Positions 25,554-35,481 are shown, numbered from the stretch's first letter. The stretch: 64,000 nt of DNA from an uncultured Tessaracoccus sp. (GCF_943914565.1 NZ_CALUCN010000010.1:28041-92040), one strand, 5' to 3'. The notes: generated by a model not told the origin, from the sequence alone. Program-made: numbers and translations.

Positions 25554-25635
25554 TGTCCGGGTGGAGGCCCGGGACGCGAATCGGGGGTGACACCGCCGTT
25601 CGATACCCTTGAGTGGCTTGAGAGAGAGGGGAGCG

Positions 25636-26151
25636 ATGACGGTCTTCCTGGTCATCGGGGTCATCGGCCTGGCGCTCGTCGCCGGGTCGTTGATCTTCGG
25701 CGAAGCAGTCGAGGGGCTGCTGGACCTCGACGTGCTGGGCGGGGACCTGTTCTCCGTCGCGAGCATCGCGGCCTTCCTCGGTGCGTTCGGCTTCGGCGGC
25801 GTGATCTCGCTCAGCATCGTCGACGTCACGTGGATCGCGGTCGTCGTCGGCGTCGTCGCCGGTGTGCTCGCAGCGTGGGGAGCGACGTCGCTCACCCGCT
25901 GGCTGAAGCGCGGGGAGAACGCCGCGAGCTTCCGTTCCGACTCCCTGATCGGCGCCACCGCGCGCGTCATCACCGACATCCCCGACGGTGGCTACGGCGA
26001 GGTGCGCGTCCTCGGCCCCGGCGGCGCCCGGAAGCGCTCCGCCCGGGCCGACGTCGCGATTCCTTCGGGCACGGAGGTCTGGGTCTCCGACGTGCTCTCG
26101 CCCACGGCTGTGGCGGTCACCCCGGTCCAGCAGCTCGACCCTCCCGCGTGA
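25636..26151 (+). CDS. NfeD-like membrane protein
   Basis: 171 residues with N-terminal membrane helices (VFLVIGVIGLALVAGSLIFG and a hydrophobic stretch at about 40-88) and a C-terminal OB-fold-like domain (about 100-165: SLIGATARVITDIPDGGYGEVRV, cited by its core). NfeD proteins are co-encoded with flotillins, as in Bacillus YuaF-FloT, and help organise them in the membrane. The start ATG 25636 follows AGGGGAG. The flotillin gene follows after 36 bases. Confidence 0.85.
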   Translation: MTVFLVIGVIGLALVAGSLIFGEAVEGLLDLDVLGGDLFSVASIAAFLGAFGFGGVISLSIVDVTWIAVVVGVVAGVLAAWGATSLTRWLKRGENAASFRSDSLIGATARVITDIPDGGYGEVRVLGPGGARKRSARADVAIPSGTEVWVSDVLSPTAVAVTPVQQLDPPA

Positions 26152-26187
26152 TCCCCACGCATCCACCATTTCCCGGAAGGAACCACC

Positions 26188-27702
26188 GTGAACGAATTCC
26201 CGCCCATCCTGTTGGGCGTCGGCGGCGTCGTGCTGCTCCTGTTGCTGCTGGTCTGGCTGATCGCCAGCCGCTACAAGGTCGCTCGTCCCAACGAGGCCTA
26301 CATCATCACCGGCCAGAAGGGCCGCGCGGTCACCAATCCGGAGACCGGCCTCGTCTCCACCGACCTCTCGGGTCAGAAGGTCATCATGGGTGGCGGCGTG
26401 TTCGTGATCCCCTTCATCCAGCGTCTCCACGTGCTCGACCTGTCGTCGCGGCGGATCATGGTCACGATCCGCAACGCCGTGTCCGGGCAGGGCATCAAGC
26501 TCAACGTCGACGGCGTCGCGATCGTCAAGGTGGGCGGCAACGAGGACTCGATCCGTGCGGCCGCGCAGCGCTTCCTCATGCAGCAGGGCGAGATCGAGAC
26601 GTTCACGCAGGAAACCCTCGCCGGTTCGCTGCGCTCGATCGTCGGCTCGCTGACCGTCGAGCAGATCATCCGTGACCGTGCGGCGTTCGCGCAGCGCGTC
26701 GCCGACGAGTCCGAGGCCTCGCTCACGGGTCAGGGCCTGGTGCTGGACACGTTCCAGATCCAGGACATCACCGACGACGGCAGCTACCTCTCCGACCTCG
26801 GCCGCCCGGAGTCGGCACGCGTCGGGCAGCTGGCGGCGGTCGCGGAGGCCGAGGCACGTCGGGAGGCGGAGCAGGCCAGGATCGCGGCGTCGCAGGAGAT
26901 CGCGATCTCCGAGCGGGAACTCGTGCTGAAGGAGGCCGAGATCCAGTCCGAGACCGACGCGGCGAAGGCCCAGGCCGCGGCCGCCGGTCCGCTGGCGCAG
27001 GCGGACCGCGACCAGGCGATCCTTGCCGAGCAGGAGAAGGTCGCCGTGCGGCAGGCCGCGCTGAAGGACCGCCAGCTCGACACCGAGGTGCGCAAGCCGG
27101 CCGACGCGAAGCGCTACGAGACCGAGACGGAGGCGCAGGCGCTGCGCCAGGCCTCGATCTACCAGGCCGAGGCCCGCAAGGCCGCGGCGATCGCGGAGGC
27201 GGAGGCCGACGCCGAGCGGCAGCGGCTCTCCGGTGAGGGCGAGCAGTCGCGCAGGCAGGCGCTCGCCACGGCGGAGGCGTTCGAGGGCGCCAAGCGCGGT
27301 GAGGCCGAGAAGGCCCGGCGCATCGCGGAGTCCGAGGCGGTGCGAGCCGAGGGCGAGGCGAAGGCTGCCGCTGTTGCCGCCGTCGGTGCGGCGGAGGCCG
27401 AGGCGATGGACAAGCGCGCCGCGGCGTTCGCGCACTACAACGAGGCCGCCGTGCTGCAGATGCTCGTCGAGGTGCTGCCGGAGGTGGCGGAGAAGGTCGC
27501 CGCTCCGCTGGCCAGCATCGACAAGCTCACGGTCGTCTCCAACGACGGCGCCTCGGCCCTGCCCCGGACCGTCAACGACAACGTGTTGCAGACCGTCGAG
27601 ATGGTGAAGAACACCACGGGCATCGACCTGCTCGACCTCCTGCGGCGCCGCACGCAGGAGGCGACGACGATCCCCGGCGAGTCCGCCGCGGACGCCGGGT
27701 AA
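26188..27702 (+). CDS. Flotillin-family membrane scaffold protein
   Basis: 504 residues: an N-terminal membrane anchor (about 6-27, GVGGVVLLLLLLVWLIA), a SPFH/band 7 domain (about 30-210) and a long coiled coil (about 215-420) rich in A, E, Q and R, including EAEA-type repeats typical of flotillins, then a C-terminal oligomerisation part. Flotillins scaffold ordered membrane regions and affect fluidity and cell-wall assembly. Paired with the NfeD-like gene upstream. A 19-bp hairpin follows. Confidence 0.92.
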   Translation: MNEFPPILLGVGGVVLLLLLLVWLIASRYKVARPNEAYIITGQKGRAVTNPETGLVSTDLSGQKVIMGGGVFVIPFIQRLHVLDLSSRRIMVTIRNAVSGQGIKLNVDGVAIVKVGGNEDSIRAAAQRFLMQQGEIETFTQETLAGSLRSIVGSLTVEQIIRDRAAFAQRVADESEASLTGQGLVLDTFQIQDITDDGSYLSDLGRPESARVGQLAAVAEAEARREAEQARIAASQEIAISERELVLKEAEIQSETDAAKAQAAAAGPLAQADRDQAILAEQEKVAVRQAALKDRQLDTEVRKPADAKRYETETEAQALRQASIYQAEARKAAAIAEAEADAERQRLSGEGEQSRRQALATAEAFEGAKRGEAEKARRIAESEAVRAEGEAKAAAVAAVGAAEAEAMDKRAAAFAHYNEAAVLQMLVEVLPEVAEKVAAPLASIDKLTVVSNDGASALPRTVNDNVLQTVEMVKNTTGIDLLDLLRRRTQEATTIPGESAADAG

Positions 27703-27713
27703 CAGACCGTCCC

Positions 27714-27757
27714 GCGCGTGCGCCCCGCCCGGAGTCGTCCGGGCGGGGCGCACGCGT
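27714..27757. terminator. Bidirectional terminator between flotillin and leuB
   Basis: A stem of 19 perfect pairs plus a closing G-U pair around the 4-base loop GTCG (27734-27737). The inner arms are GCGTGCGCCCCGCCCGGA and its complement. It lies between two convergent genes, 11 bases after the flotillin stop and 7 bases before the leuB stop. Confidence 0.85.
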
Positions 27758-27764
27758 CTCGGGT

Positions 27765-28814
27765 TCAGGCGACGCGGGCCGCGATGTCGTCGCCGACCTC
27801 GGTGGTGTTGACGGGGCATGCGCCGCGGGTGGCGACCTCAGCGGTGACGGCGTCGTTGATGGCCGCGGCGCCGTCGTGGTCACCCAGGTGGTCGAGCAGC
27901 AGTGCCATGGAAGAAATGGCTGCGGTGGGGTCGGCGATGCCCTGGCCGGCGATGTCCAGTGCGGAGCCGTGCACGGGCTCGAACATGCTGGGGTACTCGC
28001 GGGAGGGGTTGATGTTGGCGCTCGCGGCGAGCCCAATGCCGCCGGTGACGGCCGCGGCGAGGTCCGTGACGATGTCGCCGAACAAGTTGTCGGTGACGAT
28101 CACGTCGAAGCGGCCCGGGTCGCTGACCAGCGCGATCATCGCGGCGTCGATGTGCAGGTAGTCGCGCTCCACGTCGGGGAACTCCTCGCCGATCTCCGCG
28201 AGGAGCCGCTGCCAGAGCCGGCCGGCGTTCACGAGCACGTTGTGCTTGTGCAGGAGGGTTACGTGTCCGCGCCGACGGCGGGCGCGCTCGAACGCGTCAC
28301 GCACGACCCGCGCGACGCCGTGGGCGGTGTTCACGCTCACCTCGGTGGCGATCTCGTGCTCGGTGCCCGCCCGGACCGCGCCGCCGTTGCCGCAGTACAG
28401 GCCCTCGGTGCCCTCGCGTACGACGACGAAGTCGATCGGGCGCTCCGTGACGATCGCATCTGCGAGTGGCGTCGGCACCCCGGGATACGCCTTCGAGGGG
28501 CGGAGGTTCACCGCGTGGTCGAACGCGAACCGCAGACGCAGCAGCAGCCCGCGCTCCAGCAGGCCGGAGGGGATCTCGGTGGAGCCGGGGGCGGCGCCGA
28601 CGGCGCCCAGCACGATGGCGTCGGACTGCGCGAGCTCGGCGAGCACCCCGTCGGGGAGCACCTCGCCGGTGCGCAGCCAACGCTCGGCGCCCAGGTCGTA
28701 GTGGTGGAACGCGAACCTGTCGGGGCGCGCCGCCTCGAGCACCTTGATTGCCTCGGTCGTCACCTCCGGGCCGATGCCGTCGCCTGCGATCACTGCGATG
28801 TCCTTGCGCGTCAT
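27765..28814 (-). CDS. leuB: 3-isopropylmalate dehydrogenase
   Basis: 349-residue NAD-dependent beta-decarboxylating dehydrogenase of leucine synthesis. It shows IAVIAGDGIGPEV, LLRLRFAFDHAVNLRP, the YCG motif region VREGTEGLYCGNGG, the HKHNVL region, and DNLFGDIVTDLAA with the metal-binding aspartates. ATG 28814 follows TAGGGT (28822-28827, minus strand) by 7 bases, so the message is probably leaderless; the longer frame upstream lacks support. It is separated from leuCD by about 3 kb. Confidence 0.95.
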   Translation of the reverse strand: MTRKDIAVIAGDGIGPEVTTEAIKVLEAARPDRFAFHHYDLGAERWLRTGEVLPDGVLAELAQSDAIVLGAVGAAPGSTEIPSGLLERGLLLRLRFAFDHAVNLRPSKAYPGVPTPLADAIVTERPIDFVVVREGTEGLYCGNGGAVRAGTEHEIATEVSVNTAHGVARVVRDAFERARRRRGHVTLLHKHNVLVNAGRLWQRLLAEIGEEFPDVERDYLHIDAAMIALVSDPGRFDVIVTDNLFGDIVTDLAAAVTGGIGLAASANINPSREYPSMFEPVHGSALDIAGQGIADPTAAISSMALLLDHLGDHDGAAAINDAVTAEVATRGACPVNTTEVGDDIAARVA

Positions 28815-28891
28815 GCGAGTCACCCTAACCGCAAGTCGTCCGGGCGACGGCGCCCGTCCCACACCGCCGTCGGTGCGGCTAGGCTCGCACC

Positions 28892-29695
28892 ATGCGCATT
28901 GCACGGTTCACGAAGGACGGCCTGGATCCCACCTACGGGATCATCGAGCTCGCCGTCGACCACGGGGAGCACCCCGAGACCATCGCCGCGATCTCGGCCG
29001 ATCCGCTGGCGGGCGTGCCCGTCAACTACACCGGCGAGCGGTTCGACCTCGACGAGGTGCGCCTGCTCTCGCCGGTCATCCCCAGGAGCAAGGTGATCGG
29101 CATCGGCCGCAACTACGCCGACCACGCCAAGGAACTCGGCAACGAGGTGCCCGAGCAGCTGCTGGCGTTCCTGAAGCCGAACACCTGCGTGATCGGCCCG
29201 GGGGAGAGCATCGTGCGGCCCGCAGGCTGCGAGGACCTCAGCCACGAGGGCGAGCTGGCGATCGTCGTCGGCCGCTTCTGCAAGGAGGTCCCCGCAGAGC
29301 GAGTGCCCGACGTGATCTTCGGGTACACGATCGCCAACGACATCACCGCCCGCGACTGGCAGACCACCGACGGGCAGTGGTGGCGGGCGAAGGGAGCCGA
29401 CACGTTCCTGCCGCTCGGGCCGTGGATCAACACCCACGTGGGCATCGACGAGGCCTCGCAGCTGCAGATCCGCACCACCGTCGGCGACGAGCTGCGGCAG
29501 GACGGCAACACCCGCGACATGCTGCGCGGGATCACCGAGATCGTCGTCGAGCTCACCAAGGCGATGACGCTCCTGCCGGGCGACCTCATCCTCACCGGGA
29601 CGCCGTCCGGGGTCGGCCCGCTCGTCGGCGGCGACGAGGTCAGCGTCAGCGTCGAGGGGCTGGGCACGCTCACGAACCCCGTCGTCGACGAGTGA
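28892..29695 (+). CDS. Fumarylacetoacetate hydrolase-family protein
   Basis: 267 residues. A short N-terminal domain precedes the FAH catalytic domain (about 65-265). It has IGIGRNYADHAKELG, the metal ligands in SHEGELAIVVGR, GYTIANDITARDWQ and LTGTPSGVGPL. Family members hydrolyse or decarboxylate acylpyruvates and 2-oxo acids; the substrate is unknown. TAGGCT at 28880-28885 precedes ATG 28892 by 6 bases. It is divergent from leuB by 77 bases, and its stop overlaps the next gene. Confidence 0.88.
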   Translation: MRIARFTKDGLDPTYGIIELAVDHGEHPETIAAISADPLAGVPVNYTGERFDLDEVRLLSPVIPRSKVIGIGRNYADHAKELGNEVPEQLLAFLKPNTCVIGPGESIVRPAGCEDLSHEGELAIVVGRFCKEVPAERVPDVIFGYTIANDITARDWQTTDGQWWRAKGADTFLPLGPWINTHVGIDEASQLQIRTTVGDELRQDGNTRDMLRGITEIVVELTKAMTLLPGDLILTGTPSGVGPLVGGDEVSVSVEGLGTLTNPVVDE

Positions 29696-30621
29696 GCACG
29701 CCCGCTGAGGCACCGACGCTGCTGCACCACGGCGCGCCGGACGAGCCCCCGTCGGGGCTCACGCATCCGCTCGCGCTGCGGCCCGTGCCGCTGTTCCGCG
29801 GCGTGTTCGGCGTGCTGTTGGCGTTCGTCGGCTTCGCGCTCGTGGTGCCGCTCACCTCGGAGCTCGTCCTCCGGGCGGGGTACGCGCTGCGCGGCGGCGG
29901 TGACTACGCCACCTACCGGTTGCTCGCCCGCACGTACGCGGTGCCGGAGGGCCTCCTCGCCGGCCTGCTGGGGCTCGCCGTCCTCACGCCGGTGGTGTGG
30001 TTCCTCGTGCGGCACGTCCACGGGCGTGCGATGCGGTGGACGTGGTCGGTGCAGCCCGGCCTGCGCTGGCGGTACCTCCTCGCGGTGCTGCTCGTCGCGT
30101 TCGTCGTGCTGAACGGCATGCTGTGGCTCGGCTTCGTGTTCGACGGCGGGCCGCGGTTCAACGCGGGCCAACCGGACGCGGAGTGGTTCCTGCTCGTCGT
30201 GGTGTTCGTCTCGCCGCTGCAGGCGCTCGCGGAGGAGGTCTTCTTCCGCGGCTACCTGCAGCAGGCGATCGGATCGATGGCCGGGAGGGCATGGCTGGGC
30301 ATCCTCGGGTCGTCGCTGGTGTTCGCGCTCCTGCACGGCCTGCAGAACCCGGCGCTGTTCACGCACCGGTTCGCGTTCGGGATCGTGGCCGGCACGCTCG
30401 TGCTCGTCACCGGCGGGCTCGAGGCCGGCATCGCCGCGCACGTCGTCAACAACCTGGGGGCGTTCGGCTACGCGATCTTCACGACGAGCGTCGCCGAGGT
30501 GCGTGCCGTGCAGGAGATCACCTGGGCCAAGGCGTCGTGGGACATCCTGTCGTTCGCCACGTTCGCGGTGATCGCCTGGTGGGTCGGGCGTCGGATGCAG
30601 CTCGCCAGGACCACGCCCTGA
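29692..30621 (+). CDS. CPBP-family intramembrane glutamic endopeptidase
   Basis: 309 residues with about eight hydrophobic segments. The Abi/CPBP motifs are present: EEVFFRGYLQ (motif 1), FALLHGLQN (motif 2) and AHVVNN (motif 3). Related eukaryotic Rce1 enzymes process prenylated proteins; in bacteria some members confer bacteriocin self-immunity. No bacteriocin gene is adjacent. GTG 29692 overlaps the FAH stop (GTGA). Confidence 0.87.
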   Translation: MSTPAEAPTLLHHGAPDEPPSGLTHPLALRPVPLFRGVFGVLLAFVGFALVVPLTSELVLRAGYALRGGGDYATYRLLARTYAVPEGLLAGLLGLAVLTPVVWFLVRHVHGRAMRWTWSVQPGLRWRYLLAVLLVAFVVLNGMLWLGFVFDGGPRFNAGQPDAEWFLLVVVFVSPLQALAEEVFFRGYLQQAIGSMAGRAWLGILGSSLVFALLHGLQNPALFTHRFAFGIVAGTLVLVTGGLEAGIAAHVVNNLGAFGYAIFTTSVAEVRAVQEITWAKASWDILSFATFAVIAWWVGRRMQLARTTP

Positions 30622-30640
30622 CGGAGGCGGAGGACCGATT

Positions 30641-30670
30641 TTGCATCGGAGTCCAACCCTCGTGTACAGT
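30641..30670 (+). promoter_or_regulatory. Promoter of the tRNA-Gln/tRNA-Glu unit
   Basis: TTGCAT (30641-30646), an 18-base spacer and TACAGT (30665-30670), 30 bases before the first tRNA. No other promoter is visible before tRNA-Glu. Confidence 0.6.
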
Positions 30671-30700
30671 CTGTCGACGTGCCAACGCACCAACAACCAT

Positions 30701-30772
30701 AGGGGTATGGGGTAATTGGCAGCCCGACTGATTCTGGTTCAGTTAGTCTTGGTTCGAGTCCAGGTACCCCTG
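30701..30772 (+). tRNA. tRNA-Gln (anticodon CTG)
   Basis: Cloverleaf with acceptor AGGGGTA/TACCCCT, U8, anticodon stem ACTGA/TCAGT and loop TTCTGGT, giving anticodon CTG for CAG. The T arm is CTTGG-TTCGAGT-CCAGG and the discriminator is G. CCA is not encoded. Confidence 0.96.
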
Positions 30773-30799
30773 CGGAGAAGCGATTCTCTACCCTTGCCA

Positions 30800-30872
30800 G
30801 GCCCCGTTGTGTAGCGGTCCAGCACGCCGCCCTCTCAAGGCGGTAGCGCGGGTTCAAATCCCGTCGGGGCTA
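30800..30872 (+). tRNA. tRNA-Glu (anticodon CTC)
   Basis: Cloverleaf with acceptor GGCCCCG/CGGGGCT (G1-U72), anticodon stem CCGCC/GGCGG and loop CTCTCAA, giving anticodon CTC for GAG. The T arm is GCGGG-TTCAAAT-CCCGT, with discriminator A. It lies 27 bases after tRNA-Gln and is probably co-transcribed with it. Confidence 0.95.
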
Positions 30873-30880
30873 CGGTGAAC

Positions 30881-30924
30881 AAGTCGAGGGCCCCCTTCCG
30901 GATCCGGAAGGGGGCCCTCGACTT
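30881..30924. terminator. Perfect 44-bp palindrome, bidirectional terminator
   Basis: A 22-bp arm and its exact inverse with no spacer, centred on GGATCC (30900-30905). It lies 8 bases after tRNA-Glu and 5 bases before the IclR stop on the other strand. It should terminate both convergent transcripts. On the + strand it is followed by TTCTTCG, a weak U-rich stretch. Confidence 0.85.
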
Positions 30925-30929
30925 CTTCG

Positions 30930-31655
30930 TCATTCGTTGCCGTTTCGCCGAAGCACCTCCGAGAGTCGCTCGGCGGCGGCCATCACGGCGGCGCCGTGCA
31001 GCCGGCCGGGGTGGCGCGAGAGCCGCTCGATCGGCCCGGAGCACGAGACCGCCGCGAGGATCTTCCCCGACGGGGCCAGGACCGGGGCGGACACGCTCGC
31101 CACCCCGGGCTCACGTTGGGCGACCGACTCGGCCCAGCCACGTCGCCGCACGGTCTGCAGGGTCTCCTCGGTGAACGTGGCCTCCCCGACGATGCGCCCG
31201 ATGCGGTCGGTCTCCTCCCACGCGAGCAGCACCTGCGCGGCCGAGCCGGCCTGCATCGTGAGCTGCGCGCCCAGTGGGACGGTGTCGCGCAGGCCCTGCG
31301 GGCGTTCGACCGACGCCACGCAGACGCGGGTGTCGCCCTGCCGGCGGAACAGCTGGGCGGACTCGCCGGTGATGTCACGCAGGCGGGTCAGCACCGGGCC
31401 GGCGGTGGTGAGGAGCGGATCCTCGTCCGCGGCGTCGGCGAGTTCGAGTAGTCTGGGGCCCAAGACGAAGCGCCCCTGGATGTCGCGAGCGACGATTCGA
31501 TGGAACTCGAGCGCCACCGCGAGCCGGTGGGCCGTCGGGCGCGCGAGGCCCGTGGCCGAGACGAGGCCCGCGAGCGTGAGCGGTTGATGTTCGAGCGCCC
31601 CGAGGATGGCCGAGGCCTTGTCGAGAACGCCCACTCCACTGCTTGTTTGGTCCAT
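30930..31655 (-). CDS. IclR-family regulator next to leuCD (NdgR/LtbR type)
   Basis: 241 residues: an N-terminal winged helix (about 8-65, LTLAGLVSATGLARPTAHRL) and a C-terminal effector-binding domain. Its position divergent from leuC matches the actinobacterial leucine regulators NdgR (Streptomyces) and LtbR (Corynebacterium), so it probably controls leuCD and perhaps leuB or ilv. ATG 31655 follows TAGTCT (31662-31667, minus strand) by 6 bases, consistent with a leaderless message. The ligand is unknown. Confidence 0.88.
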   Translation of the reverse strand: MDQTSSGVGVLDKASAILGALEHQPLTLAGLVSATGLARPTAHRLAVALEFHRIVARDIQGRFVLGPRLLELADAADEDPLLTTAGPVLTRLRDITGESAQLFRRQGDTRVCVASVERPQGLRDTVPLGAQLTMQAGSAAQVLLAWEETDRIGRIVGEATFTEETLQTVRRRGWAESVAQREPGVASVSAPVLAPSGKILAAVSCSGPIERLSRHPGRLHGAAVMAAAERLSEVLRRNGNE

Positions 31656-31757
31656 ATGGTGAGACTAGTCGCTCAGCATGTGGACTGCAAGTCGTTGCGA
31701 ACCTAGGCTGTCCGGCAACTGGCCCGCACGGCGACGGAAACCCGGGAGGCGGAGATC
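31656..31757. promoter_or_regulatory. Shared control region of iclR and leuCD
   Basis: 102 bases between divergent genes. The iclR -10 (TAGTCT on the minus strand, 31662-31667) overlaps the palindrome GACTAGTC at 31663-31670, a possible operator centre. For leuC, TGGACT (31681-31686), 17 bases and TAGGCT (31704-31709) form a candidate promoter. The ribosome site GGGAGGCGGAG ends 5 bases before ATG 31758. That an IclR protein binds here is inference from position. Confidence 0.5.
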
Positions 31758-33155
<1,398 letters not shown>

Positions 33156-33168
33156 GAGGAGAGTGGAG

Positions 33169-33777
33169 ATGGAACCGTTCACCACGCACACCGGTGTCCC
33201 CGTCCCGCTGCGCCGCAGCAACGTCGACACCGACCAGATCATCCCCGCCGTCTACCTGAAGCGCATCACGCGCACCGGCTTCGAGGACGGGCTCTTCGCC
33301 GCGTGGCGCGGCGATCCTCGGTTCGTGCTCAACCAGGACGCCTACCGCGACGGCACCGTGCTCGTCGTGGGGCCGGACTTCGGCACCGGGTCGTCGCGCG
33401 AGCACGCCGTCTGGGCGCTGCAGAACTACGGCTTCCGCGTCGTCCTCGGCTCGCGCTTCGGCGACATCTTCCGCAACAACGCCGGCAAGGCGGGGCTGCT
33501 CGTCGCGAGCCTCCCTGAGGAACGCGTCGAGGCGCTGTGGGACTGGATCGAGGCGCACCCCGGCCAGCCGGTCACGGTTTCGCTCGAGGAACGCCGGGTC
33601 GACTTCCCGGACGGTACGAGCCTCGCCATCGAGGTCGACGACTTCACCCGTCACCGGCTGCTCGAAGGGCTCGACGACATCTCGATGACCCTGCAGCACG
33701 ACGAGGACATCGTCGCGCACGAGCGCGGTCGGCCGTCGTTCCTGCCGACGACCCTGCCGGCACGCACGGCGGGCTGA
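33169..33777 (+). CDS. leuD: 3-isopropylmalate dehydratase small subunit
   Basis: 202 residues, the swivelling domain subunit of the LeuCD isomerase. It has NVDTDQIIPAVYLKRI, GPDFGTGSSREHAVWAL and FRNNAGKAGLL. ATG 33169 follows GAGAGGAGAGTGGAG. The ribokinase-like gene starts 4 bases after its stop. Confidence 0.96.
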   Translation: MEPFTTHTGVPVPLRRSNVDTDQIIPAVYLKRITRTGFEDGLFAAWRGDPRFVLNQDAYRDGTVLVVGPDFGTGSSREHAVWALQNYGFRVVLGSRFGDIFRNNAGKAGLLVASLPEERVEALWDWIEAHPGQPVTVSLEERRVDFPDGTSLAIEVDDFTRHRLLEGLDDISMTLQHDEDIVAHERGRPSFLPTTLPARTAG

Positions 33778-33781
33778 CGTC

Positions 33782-34660
33782 GTGCTCGTCATCGGTTCGG
33801 CCAACGTCGACCTCGTCGTGCCGATCGAGCGGTTCCCCGTGGAGGGGGAGACGCTGCTCGCGCGCTCCCTCCATCGGGGCCCGGGCGGCAAGGGCGCCAA
33901 CCAGGCGGTGGCCGCAGCGCGGGCCGGTGGCGCGCCCGTCGCGTTCCTGGGCGCGGTGGGCGACGACGACCACGGCCGAATGCTCGAGCGAGCACTCGTC
34001 GAGGCTGGCGTCGACGTCGCGGGGCTGCGCCGCGTCGGAGCGCCGACGGGGGCTGCGTTCATCTGGGTCACACCGGGCGGCGGGAACACCATCGTCGTCG
34101 CCGCCGGCGCCAACCGCGCCTGGCAGCTCGACGACGAGGCTCGGGCGGCGCTCGCCGACGCAGACGTCGTGCTCGCCCAGCTGGAGATCGACCCCGCGCT
34201 CGTCCTCGAGGCCGCCGCCTGGACGCGGGGCACGGTCGTGCTGAACGCCGCCCCGTCGTCGGCGGTCCCCGACGCGCTGCTCGAACACGTCGACGTCCTC
34301 GTCGTGAACGAGCACGAGGCGGCGGACCTGGCGGGGGAGCGCGGCGAGCCCGCGCGCCTTGCCGAGCTGCTGCTCCAGCGCGTGCCGGCCGTGGTGCTCA
34401 CGCTCGGGGGCGCCGGCGCGCTCGTCGTCACCCGCGACGGTGGCCCCGTCGAGGTGCCCGCCCACGAGGTGGACGTCGTCGACACCACGGGTGCAGGCGA
34501 CACGTTCTGCGGTGTGCTGGCGGCCTCGCTCGCGCAGGGCGCGCCCCTCGTCGAGGCGTGCCGACGCGCCGGGGCCGCCGGGGCACTGGCGACCACGCGC
34601 CCCGGGGCCGTCGACGGCATCCCCACCTCCGCGGAGGTCGATGCGCTGCGCAGACGCTGA
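33782..34660 (+). CDS. Ribokinase-like PfkB-family sugar kinase
   Basis: 292 residues. The N-terminal sugar-binding GGKGANQAVAAARAGG and C-terminal ATP-binding DTTGAGDTFCGVLAA with catalytic D match ribokinase, as does overall length. It probably phosphorylates D-ribose, though substrate specificity inside PfkB is hard to assign by eye. GTG 33782 is only 4 bases after leuD, so it is in the leuCD operon, an unusual partner with no obvious link to leucine synthesis. Confidence 0.88.
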   Translation: MLVIGSANVDLVVPIERFPVEGETLLARSLHRGPGGKGANQAVAAARAGGAPVAFLGAVGDDDHGRMLERALVEAGVDVAGLRRVGAPTGAAFIWVTPGGGNTIVVAAGANRAWQLDDEARAALADADVVLAQLEIDPALVLEAAAWTRGTVVLNAAPSSAVPDALLEHVDVLVVNEHEAADLAGERGEPARLAELLLQRVPAVVLTLGGAGALVVTRDGGPVEVPAHEVDVVDTTGAGDTFCGVLAASLAQGAPLVEACRRAGAAGALATTRPGAVDGIPTSAEVDALRRR

Positions 34661-34671
34661 CCCGTCCGGGC

Positions 34672-35481
34672 TCAGAGCCCGACGTGGTCCGCGCCGTGCT
34701 TCGCCTGCGCTGCGGTGAATCCCTCGTACTCGAGCTGCTCGATGAGACCCGACCGCGAGAAGGACATCGTCTCGAGGTAGCTCTTGGCCTTCTTCGCCGC
34801 CTGCTCGTCCCAGTCGGCCGGCACCTGGTCGACGGCCTGCGTGGCCTGGGCCTTCGAGAACCCGTCGAACTCGAGCTGCTCTCGCAGGCCCCGCTTCGAG
34901 AACGCCATCGTGTCGAGGTAGCTCGTGGCCTTCTTCACCGCTTGCTCGTCCCAGTCGGGCGCGATCCGCTCGACGGCGAACGTCGCGTCCGCCTTGCTGA
35001 AGCCCTCGTACTCGAGCTGTTCGATGAGGTCCTTCCTCGAGAACGCCGCGAAGCTCAGGTACCCGCGGGCCTTGTCGATCGCGTTGGACTGCGAGACCGT
35101 GATGCCATCGTCGGGCGCCTCGGACGGCTCCGCGGCGGGCTCGACGGTGCTGGCGCTCACCCCGGAGGTCTCGACCGAGGCGGGCTCCGCCGAGGCGGCG
35201 GTGTCCGGCTCGACGGCGTCCGTCCCGGCGGTCGAGGGCTCGGCCGTGGCGAGCGGCTCCGTCGTCGGCTCTGAGGCCTGGACGCTCACCGACGGCGCGG
35301 GCGCCGCGACCTCACCCTCGTCGTCGCCCTTCGGGGCCAGCGCCGCGAGGCCCAGCACCGCGATGACCGGGATGATGACGCGCTTGCGCTTGTACCACGC
35401 CTTCTTCCGCGTGGGTGCGGCCGCCTGCGGCGCGTAGGGGTTGGGGACCTCGGCGTGCGGTCCGTACTGCTGCTGCGACAT
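34672..35481 (-). CDS. Membrane-anchored protein with three Ltp-type repeats, putative damage-induced gene
   Basis: 269 residues. A short cytoplasmic head is followed by a basic stretch and one membrane helix (about 33-50, VIIPVIAVLGLAALAP), a low-complexity S/A/E/T/P spacer (about 55-135), and three tandem 47-residue repeats ending in DWDEQ. Each reads roughly A-KA-SYL-FSR-LIEQLEYEGFS-A-A. The repeat matches the host cell surface-exposed lipoprotein (Ltp) domain, named for the phage TP-J34 Ltp protein that blocks superinfecting phage DNA injection. There is no lipobox cysteine here. ATG 35481 follows AGAAGGACACACC. A complete RecA-NDp motif lies about 100 bases upstream, so PafBC control is likely. 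Confidence 0.85.
   Translation of the reverse strand: MSQQQYGPHAEVPNPYAPQAAAPTRKKAWYKRKRVIIPVIAVLGLAALAPKGDDEGEVAAPAPSVSVQASEPTTEPLATAEPSTAGTDAVEPDTAASAEPASVETSGVSASTVEPAAEPSEAPDDGITVSQSNAIDKARGYLSFAAFSRKDLIEQLEYEGFSKADATFAVERIAPDWDEQAVKKATSYLDTMAFSKRGLREQLEFDGFSKAQATQAVDQVPADWDEQAAKKAKSYLETMSFSRSGLIEQLEYEGFTAAQAKHGADHVGL

Noticed and set aside
28087..28095. A second TTGTCGGTG, the -35-type half of the RecA-NDp motif
   Set aside because: It lies inside leuB and the sequence 8 bases on is GTCGAA, not TAnnnT.
29692..30621. The CPBP protease as bacteriocin immunity
   Set aside because: No small peptide, export or modification gene is present around it; it is coupled to an FAH-family gene.
34672..35481. 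Calling the Ltp-repeat protein a lipoprotein or a prophage gene
   Set aside because: There is no lipobox cysteine in the N-terminus, and no integrase, att repeats or phage structural genes are near.
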